Below are positions 35,579 to 45,865 of a stretch of DNA of 64,000 nt, piece after piece (position 1 is the first letter of the stretch; the number at the start of each line of letters is the position of its first letter). Under the pieces are notes generated by a model. That model was given only the letters and a program-made list of their open reading frames with translations, was not told where the DNA came from and searched no databases. Source of the DNA: Heterodera schachtii (lineage: Eukaryota; Nematoda; Chromadorea; Rhabditida; Heteroderidae); NCBI GenBank assembly GCA_023374025.1, contig SIJG01000003.1, positions 1,263,081 to 1,327,080 of the forward strand. The letters are read 5' to 3'. Position numbers and translations under genes: made by a program.

Positions 35579-35920
35579 AAATTTTTTTGAAATTTTACAA
35601 TCTCATAAAGAACACTTAGATCAATCGAATGATATGTAGCAAGGATTAAAAATTTGGTCTTTTTAGAGCAAAGTTATAAGCAACATTTTTTATTTTGATG
35701 GTTTTTTAAATAACGCACATAATGATGGTTTTTAAATAATGACATAGAACCCCCAAAAATGACCAACATACAAAACAATGGAATGAAAATGCAACAGAAT
35801 TTAGGCATTCTGGGAATGAAGGATGAGAATGCAACAATGACGAATGTCAACAAATGAGTAAAAAAGCGGCTCCCGGACAATCGAACAGTGGACAATCCGA
35901 CAGTAAAATACAGAAAAAGA

Positions 35921-37480
35921 GGTAATACTGTGCTTTGTCCCCCCCCCCTTTTTTGAAATAATTTTTTTTCAAAAAGTCGTGTAAAACGTCTTCCCTGGGG
36001 TTTTCAAGGTCGCTGATCACGAATATGACATCCGTTTCGCCCAATGTCGAATCCCTGGCCCGAATTCGAACAAAAAGTCGAAAATCATTTTTCCCCAAAA
36101 TTCAAATTTATTGCCCAAAATCGATTCAAATGGATGGAATGGAATCGCTTACGCCAAATAAATTCGGCAAAATATGTGTTGTGAGTGCCAGAGACATTGC
36201 CAGATTGAGGACGGAATTTGCGTTTGTATGTGGACCACATTCCCTCGATGTTTTGGGTGTGAACATTGGGGTCATTGGGATTTAGGAAGTTTTCATTGTG
36301 ATTTACAGTATAATGTTGCTACCCCTGTGGCAGATTGGGAATCCCCCCATAAGCCGCCCACATATCACTATGAATTATACTCCCAGGAGCAATATATTGC
36401 TCTATCAATGGCAGAAGATCTTGGGCTCGTCTGCGGAGGACTGGCACCATGAAAGCCCTTTCTCCATTCGTCCCGCGTTCAATTCCCCCGAAGAGCCATT
36501 CATTCACATTCCCCCTCAACTGCCCTCTGTTGTACTTTCTGCGCACAATACATGTCTCGTCAATCTCGACGGTTACGCCTTAAAGCGCAATTATGACAAT
36601 GGCCTAACCCTGTACTCAAACCCTGGCCCCCAATTTGGATCGGGTGTCGGACAAAATATTCAGCACAAATGTCGCGAAAGAAGTTATGCCAATCAGTGAT
36701 GGCATGGGTAGCGACCCCGACATCTTTTTCTATGTCATTAAATGTGCCGAATTTACGAGACCATAAGTATGACAGATGAATGATTTCTTTCGTTGCTAAA
36801 TGGGACCCCTCGAAAAAAGTGCCGCCCAAATAGCCAACTTCCCGTCTGCAGTCTTTTGTAGTGCAGCGCCATGTCCCATAACGACGGTCGGGCTTTGCAT
36901 TACGGTAGCTCGTGATGCCGCCACATTGGCCACAAGTTCGCCGGGAATGGAGGAAACCCATATTTTCGAGATTCTGATCAAAATCGTTGTCATCGATTGC
37001 AAGACCAGCATAGAAATTGGGGAGATTAAGATTTTGGAATCGTTCTAAGGCCATATTTTGGGGTAAGGAATTGGTGTTCTAATGAATGATCCATTGCTGA
37101 CAGCCGATGATGGACCGACAACCCCCCCCCCCCCAGGGGAAACAAAAGAACGGCACGGCAGCAGCGACTGGTGGATACAAAAGGCGTTAAAAATGCAGAG
37201 AAATGGACAACAGCCAGCAGATTTTGAATAGAGGTCGAACGACGGCGAATGAATGGCCATTTCCATCCATTTGAATCGATTTTGGGCAATAAATTTGAAT
37301 TTTGGCGAAAAATGATTTTCGACTTTTTGTTCGAATTCGGGCCAGGGATTCGACATTGGGCGAAACGGATGTCATATTCGTGATCAGCGACCCTGAAAAC
37401 CCCAGAGAAGACGTTTTACACGACTTTTAAAAAAAAAAATTATTTTTTCAAAAAAGGGGGGGACAAAGCACAGTATTACC
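35921..37480. mobile_element. Merlin-family DNA transposon, 8-bp TSD GAAAAAGA
   Basis: Ends GGTAATACTGTGCTTTGTCC and its exact inverse at 37461-37480; the inverted homology, including the block with GTCGCTGATCACGAATATGACATCC-like sequence, extends about 200 bp inward. GAAAAAGA occurs directly outside both ends (35913-35920, 37481-37488). The minus strand encodes an IS1016/ISXO2-type DDE transposase (separate entry), which together with 8-9-bp TSDs defines Merlin elements. Length 1560 bp. Confidence 0.93.
36085..37054 (-). pseudogene. Merlin (IS1595/ISXO2-like) transposase, one frameshift and one stop
   Basis: From ATG at 37054 the frame encodes a zinc-ribbon-like N-terminus (CGQC ... WRCTTKDCRREVGY) and the GGTFFEGSHL and LSYLWSRKF blocks. 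A frame change near 36560-36600 leads into the catalytic domain: EIDETCIVRRKYNRGQLRG (first Asp), then GGIERGTNGERAFMVPV, IHSDMWAAY (second Asp), an in-frame TAG near 36317, then VNHNENF, and QNIEGMWSTYKRKF (final Glu). It ends at TGA 36085-36087. All three catalytic acidic residues are preserved, so the lesions are few and probably recent. The enzyme would cut and paste the surrounding element; as read it cannot make a full product. It could still have mobilised the related MITEs in the past. Confidence 0.88.
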
Positions 37481-37877
37481 GAAAAAGATAAGAAAATGCC
37501 GTCGACGAAGGGGACCGATTGTGCCATAGCAAGAAAAAAGAAAAATAGGCAAATTAAAAAAGTGCTGAAGTAGTCTAAAATATTATTTCTTGCAAATAAT
37601 TTGGGTTTGGCATTTTGTAAGCAACGTCTGCACATTTTTGAATTTTACTGTCCGATTGTCCAGTCACGAACACAGCATGTCCATTGCAAAATCCTTTTTG
37701 ATAAAAATTATTTTTCATATGAATTTTTGAAGAAAATAAAAAACTTCATGCCAAAATTCTTCATCTTCCAATCGCTTTTTTAAATCTTAATGGAATAAAT
37801 TTTAAAAGAAATATGCTGATTTCACATAATTGGTCTTTTTCAGTTTTGCTAAGCTATTTTAAATCCATCGGAAATAG

Positions 37878-38343
37878 GGTAATACTGTCGATGGTACCCC
37901 CTTTTTTGAAAAAAATTATTTTTGTTTTCAAAAGACATGAAAGCATGTTTTCTAGGGTTTTCGAGGTCGCTGATCACGAATCCGGCATCTATTCCGACCA
38001 ATTCCGAACCCCGGACCTGAATTCGAACAAAAGTTCGAAAACTCAAATTTCGCGAATTTCATTTTTTTGATCCAATATGGTTTAACTAATTTTTTATTCA
38101 AGTATTAATGAGTTCCTGATTGATTCCGCGTATTTAGCCGATTTTTAAAGAAAAAATACAAATTTCAAAAATTTGAATTTTTGAACTTTTGTTCGAATTC
38201 AGGCCCGGGGTTCGAAATTGGTCGGAATAGATGCCGGATTCGTGATCAGCGACCCCGAAAACCCTAGAAAACATGCTTTCAAATCTTTTGAAAACAAAAA
38301 TAATTTTTTTCAAAAAAGGGGGGACACCATCGACAGTATTACC
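37878..38343. mobile_element. Merlin-type palindromic MITE, TSD GGAAAT(A/T)G
   Basis: GGTAATACTGTCGATGGT at the left and its inverse at the right, with inverted homology over most of both halves, so the strand can fold into a hairpin. Flanks GGAAATAG (37870-37877) and GGAAATTG (38344-38351) differ at one base. Its subterminal block is shared with the full Merlin element 400 bp away, which is the likely source of its transposase. It ends 31 bp before the start codon of the gene at 38375. Confidence 0.88.
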
Positions 38344-38374
38344 GGAAATTGTCTTAATAATTTGTCTCAACAAA

Positions 38375-38843
38375 ATGTCAGACCGCCGAAAAGAAGCAGA
38401 GGAAAAGGTGGCAAAAGCGATGTAAAATTAAAATAAAAAGCCCAATTTTCACAGATTTGGATTTAAAATTTTGTTTTCCTTTTTCTTCAGTTTCATTTTC
38501 GCAGATTGTTGGCTTTCGGTGTTCGATTTGCTTGCGCCTTCTCAACTTGGCCTTGGAATTGCACTGATCAGCCACCGCTTTGACTTTTACGTGGACGAAC
38601 ACTTCAAGACGCGCAAATGGACTTTGGCATTTATTCGAATTCAAAGGAAAATGAGAACGAATGGCACAACGAAAATGGAAATTGTCAAATCTTACCATGG
38701 AAAACCAATGCCAATTCCGCAAATTCAATTGCCACGCAAAGTCATCGGATTCGAATGGATCATTGTCTCGTAAAATTGACGATTATACAAGAATTTAAGC
38801 AACACTTCACACTTTTAGTTACATCGACCAAAATGCCATTGCC
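38375..38843 (+). pseudogene. F-box-like gene, second subfamily, 3'-truncated
   Basis: Exon 1 (38375-38421) encodes MSDRRKEAEEKVAKA and ends GAT-GTAAAA. Exon 2 (38491-38769, after TTTTTCTTCAG) encodes FIFADCWLSVFDLLAPSQL, then GIALISHRFDFYVDEHFKTR and a basic segment ending EWIIVS. Exon 3 starts at 38819 after CACACTTTTAG and encodes YIDQNAIA. At about 38843 the sequence switches to the duplicated block shared with 27169-27579, and the rest of the gene is missing. Phases 2 and 2 agree with the minus-strand family, and the D.W...F..L.P.QLGL pattern aligns with its F-box-like block, but sequence identity is low, so this is a separate subfamily. Confidence 0.7.
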
Positions 38844-38966
38844 TGATAAATTTATGTATGATCTTTCTAAAAGTTCGAATCGTCCGTTCAGGAAAGAACC
38901 TGCGACCATGAGGCTAAAGCCGGGATCAGTGATCGGACGATGTGTTTAAAAGAAGGGGCGGAAGAG

Positions 38967-39125
38967 TAGAGCCGGAAATTTCAAATTTGCGGATCCCGCT
39001 GCGGGATTGGAACTTCAAAATTTTGCGGGACGGGATCCCGCAGCCCGCATTTTCCAAAAAATGCGGGATTGCGGACTGAGATCCCGCAAAATCCCGCGCG
39101 GGATCCCGTCCCGCGCCAGTCTCTA
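38967..39125. mobile_element. 159-bp hAT-like MITE with CCCGC motif arrays
   Basis: Ends TAGAGCCGG and CCAGTCTCTA; flanks CGGAAGAG and CGAGAGAG match at six of eight bases. The interior is inverted GCGGGATCCCG motifs. The duplicated block at 27169-27579 lacks it, which shows directly that it is an insertion. Confidence 0.8.
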
Positions 39126-39230
39126 CGAGAGAGTATTCAACGATGAATAAGTGATTAATAGGCTAAGTCCCATTTAGCACATTAATCACAACCTGCTTCC
39201 CTCGCTCAAGTTAATAATATTTGAAATTAC

Positions 39231-39607
39231 TCAATGCAAAGTAGGTTAAAGCGAATTTTGTTGGGCAGCGGACGGTCCGGCATTGGAAATTCCACGAAAT
39301 TGGCATTGCCGGTAAACACACAAAGTTTGGGTTCTTCCGCGCCAAAGTCTTTTTGAATTTTGATCGTTTTTCGAATTATAAATTTGGCTGTGCCGCCATT
39401 GAAATGTGCGTCCACCAGAGCATCGAAACGTGGCGAAAGAAGTGCCAATTTGAGGCCGAGTTGAGGACGGTCAAAAAATGGAAAAATGTCCATCCAAAGG
39501 TCGTTGCAAATCCATCTAAATTGTGAATAAATAATGTAATAACTACATATTTAGATTTTTAACCCAATGGGTTTCTCTTACATTTTCCTCAAAGTTCGAT
39601 TAGTCAT
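39231..39607 (-). pseudogene. F-box-like gene, exons 1-2 only
   Basis: Exon 1 (39582-39607) encodes MTNRTLRK and is followed by AT-GTAAG. Exon 2 (39231-39515, after ATTTAG) encodes [20 protein letters not shown], then [20 protein letters not shown], then a beta-type segment to LLCIE, with donor GTAATT. The two exons are intact and in phase (26 + 285 nt). No exon 3, 4 or 5 follows downstream; the intron runs into the segmental duplicate and then into the oppositely oriented fragment at 38375-38843. Its exon 2 closely matches the remnant at 27396-27580. Confidence 0.78.
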
Positions 39608-39861
39608 TTTAATGGCCAATTTGCCGGCGTCTTATAAATTCGTTATAAAATTGCACTTTTTAATGGTTTAACAAAAAATGGGACAAAAAATCACAAAATA
39701 TTGAAAAATTGCGCAATTTTCAAACTTACAGAAAAACGAAGCGGAGTCAAAATATTTGAAAATTGACTTTATCCATTCGAAAGGGAGAAGAGCCAAACAA
39801 ACGTAAGAAGAAATAACATCAAAATCATTTAAGTCAATTAATGGATCATTTCTAAAATTAT

Positions 39862-41216
39862 TCACTCCTTCTCCTGCCGGTGAGCGAGGGCGCGACTCAA
39901 GAACACTTTTTTGTTGCTTTTATCTGCTGATGGAGACAGCGACCTAAATTACCAGTGCAATTAATCCGATTAAAATTTAATTGATGAGTATAAATTTAAC
40001 AATGGAAAAGCCATTAGTTACTGCTCACCCAAGTGCATTTTTGCCAAAACAGTGACATTGTTTAAATTGTCCGCCGAATTTTCATGTTTCTGCTGCTGAA
40101 CCGATGCCGTTTGCCCACTAATTTGACATCGCTTCATTATCCACTGGCTAACAAATTCATTTTCGCTTTCTTTGGTCAGTGCCAGTTTTTCTCGGGTCCG
40201 TTCGTTCATCAATTCAAATGGCACAATTGGCACTGGTGCATGAAAATTATTGAAATAAATAGTGTAACAGACAGAAGTGTGGGCACAAACAAAAATCTAA
40301 ACAATCCAATACATGATGCCATTGGCGAAAAATTGTGAAAATATCGACCTCCTTGAAATTGTTAACCCATTCAAAGTTCGGTGATTCCAAAAAACCATAG
40401 CTAAACAATTGCTTCGGTTGGCCATCTTTTCTCGGAGTGTGCAGCCATTTTGACAACTCTTGCCCGGCAGAAGAAGTTACAGTTGGCCCATCAAAATCGC
40501 TAATTACTTCGGGCAGCATATAATTGGATTCAATTGAATTAATATTGAGATCGGTGAGAAATGTTGACGAAATGACACGACGCAAACTGTCCAGGTGATC
40601 ACTATTGTCAATGCGCAAATGGCGAATGTTTGTCTTCACAAAAATTGGCAAAATTTGTCGGACCAAAACATTCCAAATCAGCTGATCATCAAAGTCGTGT
40701 GAAGAAATATACAAAAGCAAATTGCTGCCTCTGTCCCAAATTTGCTGGTTGGAACGGAGAAATGCGATCACGGAATGGTCAATGTGCCTGAAGAAATAAT
40801 AAATGTTTTAACATGCAAAAAATTTTAAAATTACTCAATCTGAAGACCATTAAATCGAATTTTGTTGTACAGCGGACGGTCGGACAACGGAAATTCCACA
40901 TATTTTCCATCGACCCATTCAGATAGTTTAGGTTTTGGTCCTTCGTCCTTATGAATTCTTATCCGTCTCCAAATTGTCAATTCGTTTTTTCCATCAAAAT
41001 GTGCGTCCACTAAAACATCAAAGCGTGGCGAAAGCAATGCCAATTTTAGGCCGAGTTGAGGACGGTCAAAAAACGGGAAAATGTCCATCCAAACATCAGT
41101 ACAAATTCAACTGAAATATGAAAATTTATTTAGGAAAATGTATTTTATAATACAATTAATCTTTATTTTAATTCAAAAAAATTTTCTCACATTTTCCTCA
41201 AAGTTCGATTCTTCAT
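39862..41216 (-). pseudogene. F-box-like gene, full exon set, two lesions
   Basis: Exons: 41191-41216 (MKNRTLRK), 40835-41110, 40349-40787, 40029-40296, 39862-39943. Introns are 47-85 bp with GT...AG ends and the family phases. Exon 2 carries [20 protein letters not shown] and SPRFDVLVDAHFDG; exon 3 carries HIDHSVIAFLRSNQQIWDRG and KWLHTPRKDGQPKQL; exon 4 carries PFELMNERTREKLAL. Two lesions stand out. Codon 10, which is TGG in all sister genes, is TGA here (41107-41109). A one-base deletion near the end of exon 4 shifts the frame, so translation stops at 40018 unless it is spliced out of frame into exon 5. Translation from the ATG at 41088 (MDIFPFF) could still give about 320 residues lacking the first 19. 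Confidence 0.78.
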
Positions 41217-42050
41217 TTTCTTTAATTACAATACTTCGACACTTCGTTAATTAATTAATAATTAGTCCATTTAATAAAGAAGCATGTTTTTTCGAAAATT
41301 AAAAAAAATATTAAATTCGCTTAAAATTTTTTAATGAATTACAGGCGAAAAATATTATACCAATGTCATAAACGCAGAAATTAATGTTCAATTGAACTAA
41401 AAAAATGAAATTCTTGGCGAATTCCGATTTAAACTCAGACAAATTCAAAGAAAAATCATAAAATTCAGGAACATGAAAATGAAAACCGAATCAGGGATGC
41501 CATGGAATTTGGTTGACTGTTTGAATTTGCTTTTTTGAAAGTATTTTTTGGCGCCGTGAAAACATTTTGGCAAATTGGGTAGTGGAGAGAGATTTGGATG
41601 AATTCTGGCGATGACAAAAAATTAAATAAACAAGCGATCGAGAATGGAGAAGCATTGAAATGGTTGGAGAGAGAAGCCAATGAACAATCGGTTTTAGAAT
41701 CCTTTAAATTTGAAAAATTTAGAAAATTGGGTCCTCTTAACCTTTTTAAACATATTTTTTACGTTTTTAATTGATTTAATGGTGCAAAAAATTGAAAACT
41801 TGCATTTGCCCGTCTTTTGCCTTTATTTATTTTAAATGTGCCCCTATTCTGGGCACTCGAAATCGCATCTGTATCATGTCCAGTTAGAGCATCTGTTGTA
41901 TCAGTCACAGATTAAACATAAATACCCAACCCATTGGAACATCGAACACGCGAAAAACTCAATTTTAAAAATCTCTTCTAACTTTTCACGTTTAATTAAC
42001 ATAAAGCAAATGAAAGCTTTTATCCTATAAAATTTACCCGTGACTCATCA

Positions 42051-42526
42051 TCAAATGACCTTTTCGCTGCTTTGGCCTGTTTTTGTTGGCGGAGACAATG
42101 GCCGAAATTAGAGAGTTTAGGCTTTTTTGAAAACCCTGATTTGCGGGATAGCCAGGAGACTTGAAATTCCCGGACTAAGTCCCGGTCCGGTTGTTCGCTT
42201 GGGTTGACCATCTTTTCGCGGAGTGTGCAACCATTTGGACAACGCTTGGCCAGCCGAAGAAGTTGCATTTAGCCCAACAAAATCATCAATCGCATTGAGC
42301 CAACAAATCATCGGAATAGATTGAAAGCAGGTTGATCAGATCGGTGAGAATTGTCGGCGAAATGAGACGATGGAAATCGTCCAAATGATCATTTTTGAAA
42401 AAGCTCAAACAGCGAGTGTTTGTCGCAAAAATTGGCCAAATTTCACTGACCATTATTCCAAATAAGCTGCTCATCAGTGTCGCGTGAAAAGAAATCCAAA
42501 ATCAAATTGGTGTTTTTGTGCCAAAC
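42051..42526 (-). pseudogene. F-box-like relic, exon 3 joined to exon 5
   Basis: 42526-42117 reads as exon 3 in two frames (SEIWPIFATNTRCLSFFKND; then ALSKWLHTPRKDGQPKR). It is followed without exon 4 by a last-exon sequence (PLSPPTKTGQSSEKVI, 42102-42051). The acceptor before this exon is TTTCG where the family has TTTAG, so splicing is also lost. It lies between two fuller copies. Confidence 0.7.
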
Positions 42527-42740
42527 AAAATGAGTTTTTTTTGCAACTTTTTGCGTTTTTATTTTTTGTGACTTTTCTTGCTTTTAAGCCCAACAAAAAT
42601 CCAAATTAATCCTAATAAATTGGTCTACTAAGCTTGGTCTACGGGTCCGATCCACTTTTCCCTTATAATACGGAGGATTTTGTTCAGAGGATCAGTTCTT
42701 TATGCATATGGGTACAGATTAGTAGAGCTTTTCGTTGCTT

Positions 42741-45223
42741 TTATCCGTCCGTTTCAGCTGGTGCAAACAATGGCCTTAAATTATGCAATTTAATTTCAAT
42801 TAGCAATTTTTTGACAAATAAAAATGCTTTGCTCACCCCATGACAGCGTACAATTGAAAGTAGACGGTACTGTTGAAATTGTCCGCCAAATTTTTGTTTT
42901 TCTGCCAAACCGCCGTCTCCCCACCAATTGGGCATCGGGTGATCAAAACTTTATAATTGCCATCTTCTCTCAATGTCAGTCTTTCTTTGGTTCGCTCGTT
43001 CACTAATTCAAAAGGTTCAAAGTGAGCTTTTATAAACTTGTAGGAAGCCAGCTCAAACTGGTAGCTGGACGCAGAAGCGGTGGCCTGGCCAAATGCCTAA
43101 AAATAATGGAAAAAATTGAAGATTACCGCCAATTTCGATTTTGCAGACCCGGGACTGAAGTGTACATTTACCCATGGGGCTGAATTGTCGAGCTCAATAA
43201 AGATTTTTGCAGTTTTGACGCCAGATTTTTGATTAGCGCCTAAAACTAACCCAGAAAAGTGCTTCCCCTTCATGTCGGAATCATTGGGGCGGGTCAATGG
43301 CAACTCGTACAATTTTAAATTGGTGTGGCCATAACTTTCTTTTTAGTCGGCCAATTTCTTAAAACTTGGTTTCATTCGAATGCTTTTCATGTTTAGAAGC
43401 TATGATTAAGCAGAAGCTAAGCGATTAAAGAAGTTACATTTTAAAGAACATTAAAAATTCACAAAAGCAGAATTTTTCGCAATTTATAAATTATGTCTTT
43501 TTTGTGAGATGCTTAATCGCTTAGCTTCTGCTTAATCATAGCTTCTAAACATGAAAAGCATTCGAAGGATTCCAAGTTTTAAAAAATTGACCGACTAAAA
43601 AAATTATGGCCACATCAATTAAATTATACGAGTTGCCTTTGTACGAGTTGCCACGACACCCATTGGGGCGACCGACCTTCTTGAAATTGTTGACCCATTC
43701 TTTTGCTTCATTGACAGGCACATGAAGCAACTTGCAACACAATCGCTTCGGTTGCCCATCTTTTCTCGGGGTGTGCAACCATTTGGACAACGCTTGGCCA
43801 GCAGTTGCATTTGGCCCATCATCAGCGATCACATCGGGGAACAGATCAGCAGAGCACATTGAATTCAGGTTGATCATATCGAAGAGAATTGTCGGTGAGA
43901 TGAGACGACGCAAATGGTCCAAATGACCACCATCCGCAATGTACAAATGGCGAATGTTTGTCGCAAAAATGGGCCAAATTTCTCGTGACATAATGTCCCA
44001 CTTCCGTTGCATGATTTCAATTTCGGTTGAAGGCAGCCGGGGGGATTCGTAACTCAAATTCAGAACAAATTCAGTAAAAAAAGAAAAAATTAGAAAAATG
44101 ATATATTAAAATATCCATATTTATTTTCATTTCCCACATTTTGGTGTTGTTAAAAAATTTCAAAAAATTATTAATTTTCACTTCGCCCGGAAAAAATCAA
44201 GTTTTTTGAGCTAAAAATTACTATGTGAAATTTTCCTGGTGCTGACAAATGAGCGCGAATCTTAGCTCGGTTTTATTATGAGATGCCGTATTATCTCCAT
44301 GCTTTATCGAGCAGAGATCGTATGGAACATAAATTTTCTAAAATACTTACACTACAGGTTAAAAATTAAGCTTTTGGGCTAAAAATAAGGATTTTATGGA
44401 CATATTCCATTTAATTTTTCTGGATTAGGCAGCATCATTATAGAAAACCAAGCTCGGATTTGTGCACGCAACACATTTTATCTATAAAAAAGCAATAATT
44501 CGAAATCCCTTATTCCTTAGGGGTGCCCTAAATTGCAAGAAATCCGAACAAAAAAAAAGTCAATTAAAACATATACAAACTCAAATGAAGGCACATGCAA
44601 ATATAATTTGGTGCCTCTGTCAAAAACATGCTTATTGGAACGGAGAAATGCAATGACGGAATAGTCAATGTACCTGAAAATGAATGAATCCTTTTACTTT
44701 AAAATCGAAGGTACCAAATGATAAGGATTTTGCCGTAATTTTGAGGTTATTTAGGAGTGGAAATTAAATTCCATTTTTTGCTAATGAGGCCTTAAGGTTT
44801 TTCGGGCTTTTTTGCAGCCAGAAAATTTCAACTGAGGCGGAGAAACAATGGTCAAATTACTCAATCATAAGGTGGTCAAAGCGGATTTTTCTGGGCAGCG
44901 GTCGCTCCGGCATAGGAAAGTCCTCAAATTTGCTCTGAAAAGCAGTCAAAACAAAGCGTTGCTCAATTTGGATTCTACTCCAAATTGTCAATTCTGTGCC
45001 ATCAAAATGTGCGTCCACTAAAACATCGAAACGTGGCGAAAGCAATGCCAATTTGAGGCCGAGTTGAGGACGGTCAAAAAACGGGAAAATGTCCATCCAA
45101 ACATCAGTACAAATCCAACTAAATTATGAAAATTTATTTAGGAAAATGTATGTTTAAAAATTCCATCTTTTTTTTAATTCGAAAAAAATTTTCTCACATT
45201 TTCCTCAAAGTTCGATTCTTCAT
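42741..45223 (-). CDS. F-box-like gene (348 aa if an inserted segment is spliced out)
   Basis: Exons 45198-45223 (MKNRTLRK), 44861-45118, 44581-44673 plus 43677-44052, 42837-43096, 42741-42774. Together they make 1047 nt, exactly 349 codons. Exon 2 gives [20 protein letters not shown], then [20 protein letters not shown], the F-box-like block; exon 3 gives the long middle domain with REIWPIFATNIRHLYIADGG and ALSKWLHTPRKDGQPKRL; exon 4 gives PFELVNERTKERLTLREDG and ITRCPIGGETAVWQ; the last exon adds PLFAPAETDG. The middle exon is split by a 528-bp segment whose removal as a GT...AG intron is the only way I find to keep the frame; without it the gene is dead. The intron before exon 4 holds a 369-bp foldback element. 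About 0.9 kb of upstream DNA matches that of the 39862-41216 gene. The family is assumed to work as substrate receptors in ubiquitin ligases, by name only. Confidence 0.65.
43292..43660. mobile_element. Foldback element in an intron, ~10-bp TSD CATTGGGGCG
   Basis: About 125 bp at each end are inverted repeats (GGTCAATGGCAACTCGTAC ... GTACGAGTTGCC...GACACC). CATTGGGGCG is duplicated outside (43282-43291, 43661-43670). Shares TTCGAATG/GTTTAGAAGCTAT sequence with the elements at 10129-10515 and 45575-45865. TSD length suggests a Mutator-like MITE. It lies in the fourth intron of the F-box-like gene, between donor and acceptor, so splicing may survive. Confidence 0.85.
44053..44580 (-). mobile_element. 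Insertion inside exon 3 that may act as a new intron
   Basis: AACTCAAAT occurs at 44051-44059 and 44578-44586, consistent with an 8-9-bp TSD around a 527-bp insertion absent from all sister genes. On the gene strand the first TSD supplies a GT (ATTTGA-GTTTGTAT) and the second an AG after a T-rich stretch (CTGAATTTGAG-TTACG). Using both removes 528 nt and leaves the reading frame intact. Reading through instead reaches a stop within 20 codons. No clear inverted termini are seen. Confidence 0.5.
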
Positions 45224-45574
45224 TTTCTTTAATTTACTTCGTCACTTCGTTAATTACTTAGTAATTAGTCCATTTAATAAAGAAGCAATGTTTTTTCGAA
45301 AATTAAAAAAATTAATATTAAATTCGCTTAAAATTTTTTACCAAAGTCATAAACGCAGAAATTAATTTCAATTGAACTAAAAAAAAAATGAAATTCTTGG
45401 CGAATTCCGATTGAAACCCCGACAAATTAAAAGAAAAATACAAAATTCAGGAACATGAAAATCGAAAACCGGACCAAGAATGCCATGGAATTTGGTTGAC
45501 TGTTTGAATTCACTTTTTTGAAATTATTTTTTGGCGCCGTGAAAACATTTTGCCAAAGTGGGTAGTGTGGTCTA

Positions 45575-45865
45575 TGCGGACTCGCTCAGTTGGGCGCGCA
45601 CGGTTGGGCGCGCACGGTTGGGCGCTCACGTTTGGGCGCGCACGGTTGGGCGCCAGCATGCTTTTCCACTTAAGCTTTTTTTGTTGGCATCCAAATCCAA
45701 TATTTTTGGTATCATTCGAAAGCTCTAAACCTTAGAAAAAGCTTCTAAACATGTTAAGCTTTCGAATAATACCAAGAATGTGGGATTTGGATGACAAAGA
45801 AAAAAGTTATAGAAAGTTAAAGTGGAAAAACATGCTGGCGCCCGACCGTGCGCGCCCAACTGAGG
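45575..45865. mobile_element. Foldback element with TTGGGCGCGCACGG arrays
   Basis: Four to five copies of TTGGGCGCGCACGG on the left and the inverse on the right (CCGTGCGCGCCCAACTGAG) surround a perfect hairpin core TTGGTATCATTCGAAAGCTC. The same flank in the duplicated promoter region at 41580 lacks it, which shows it is an insertion. Exact ends are uncertain. Confidence 0.7.
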
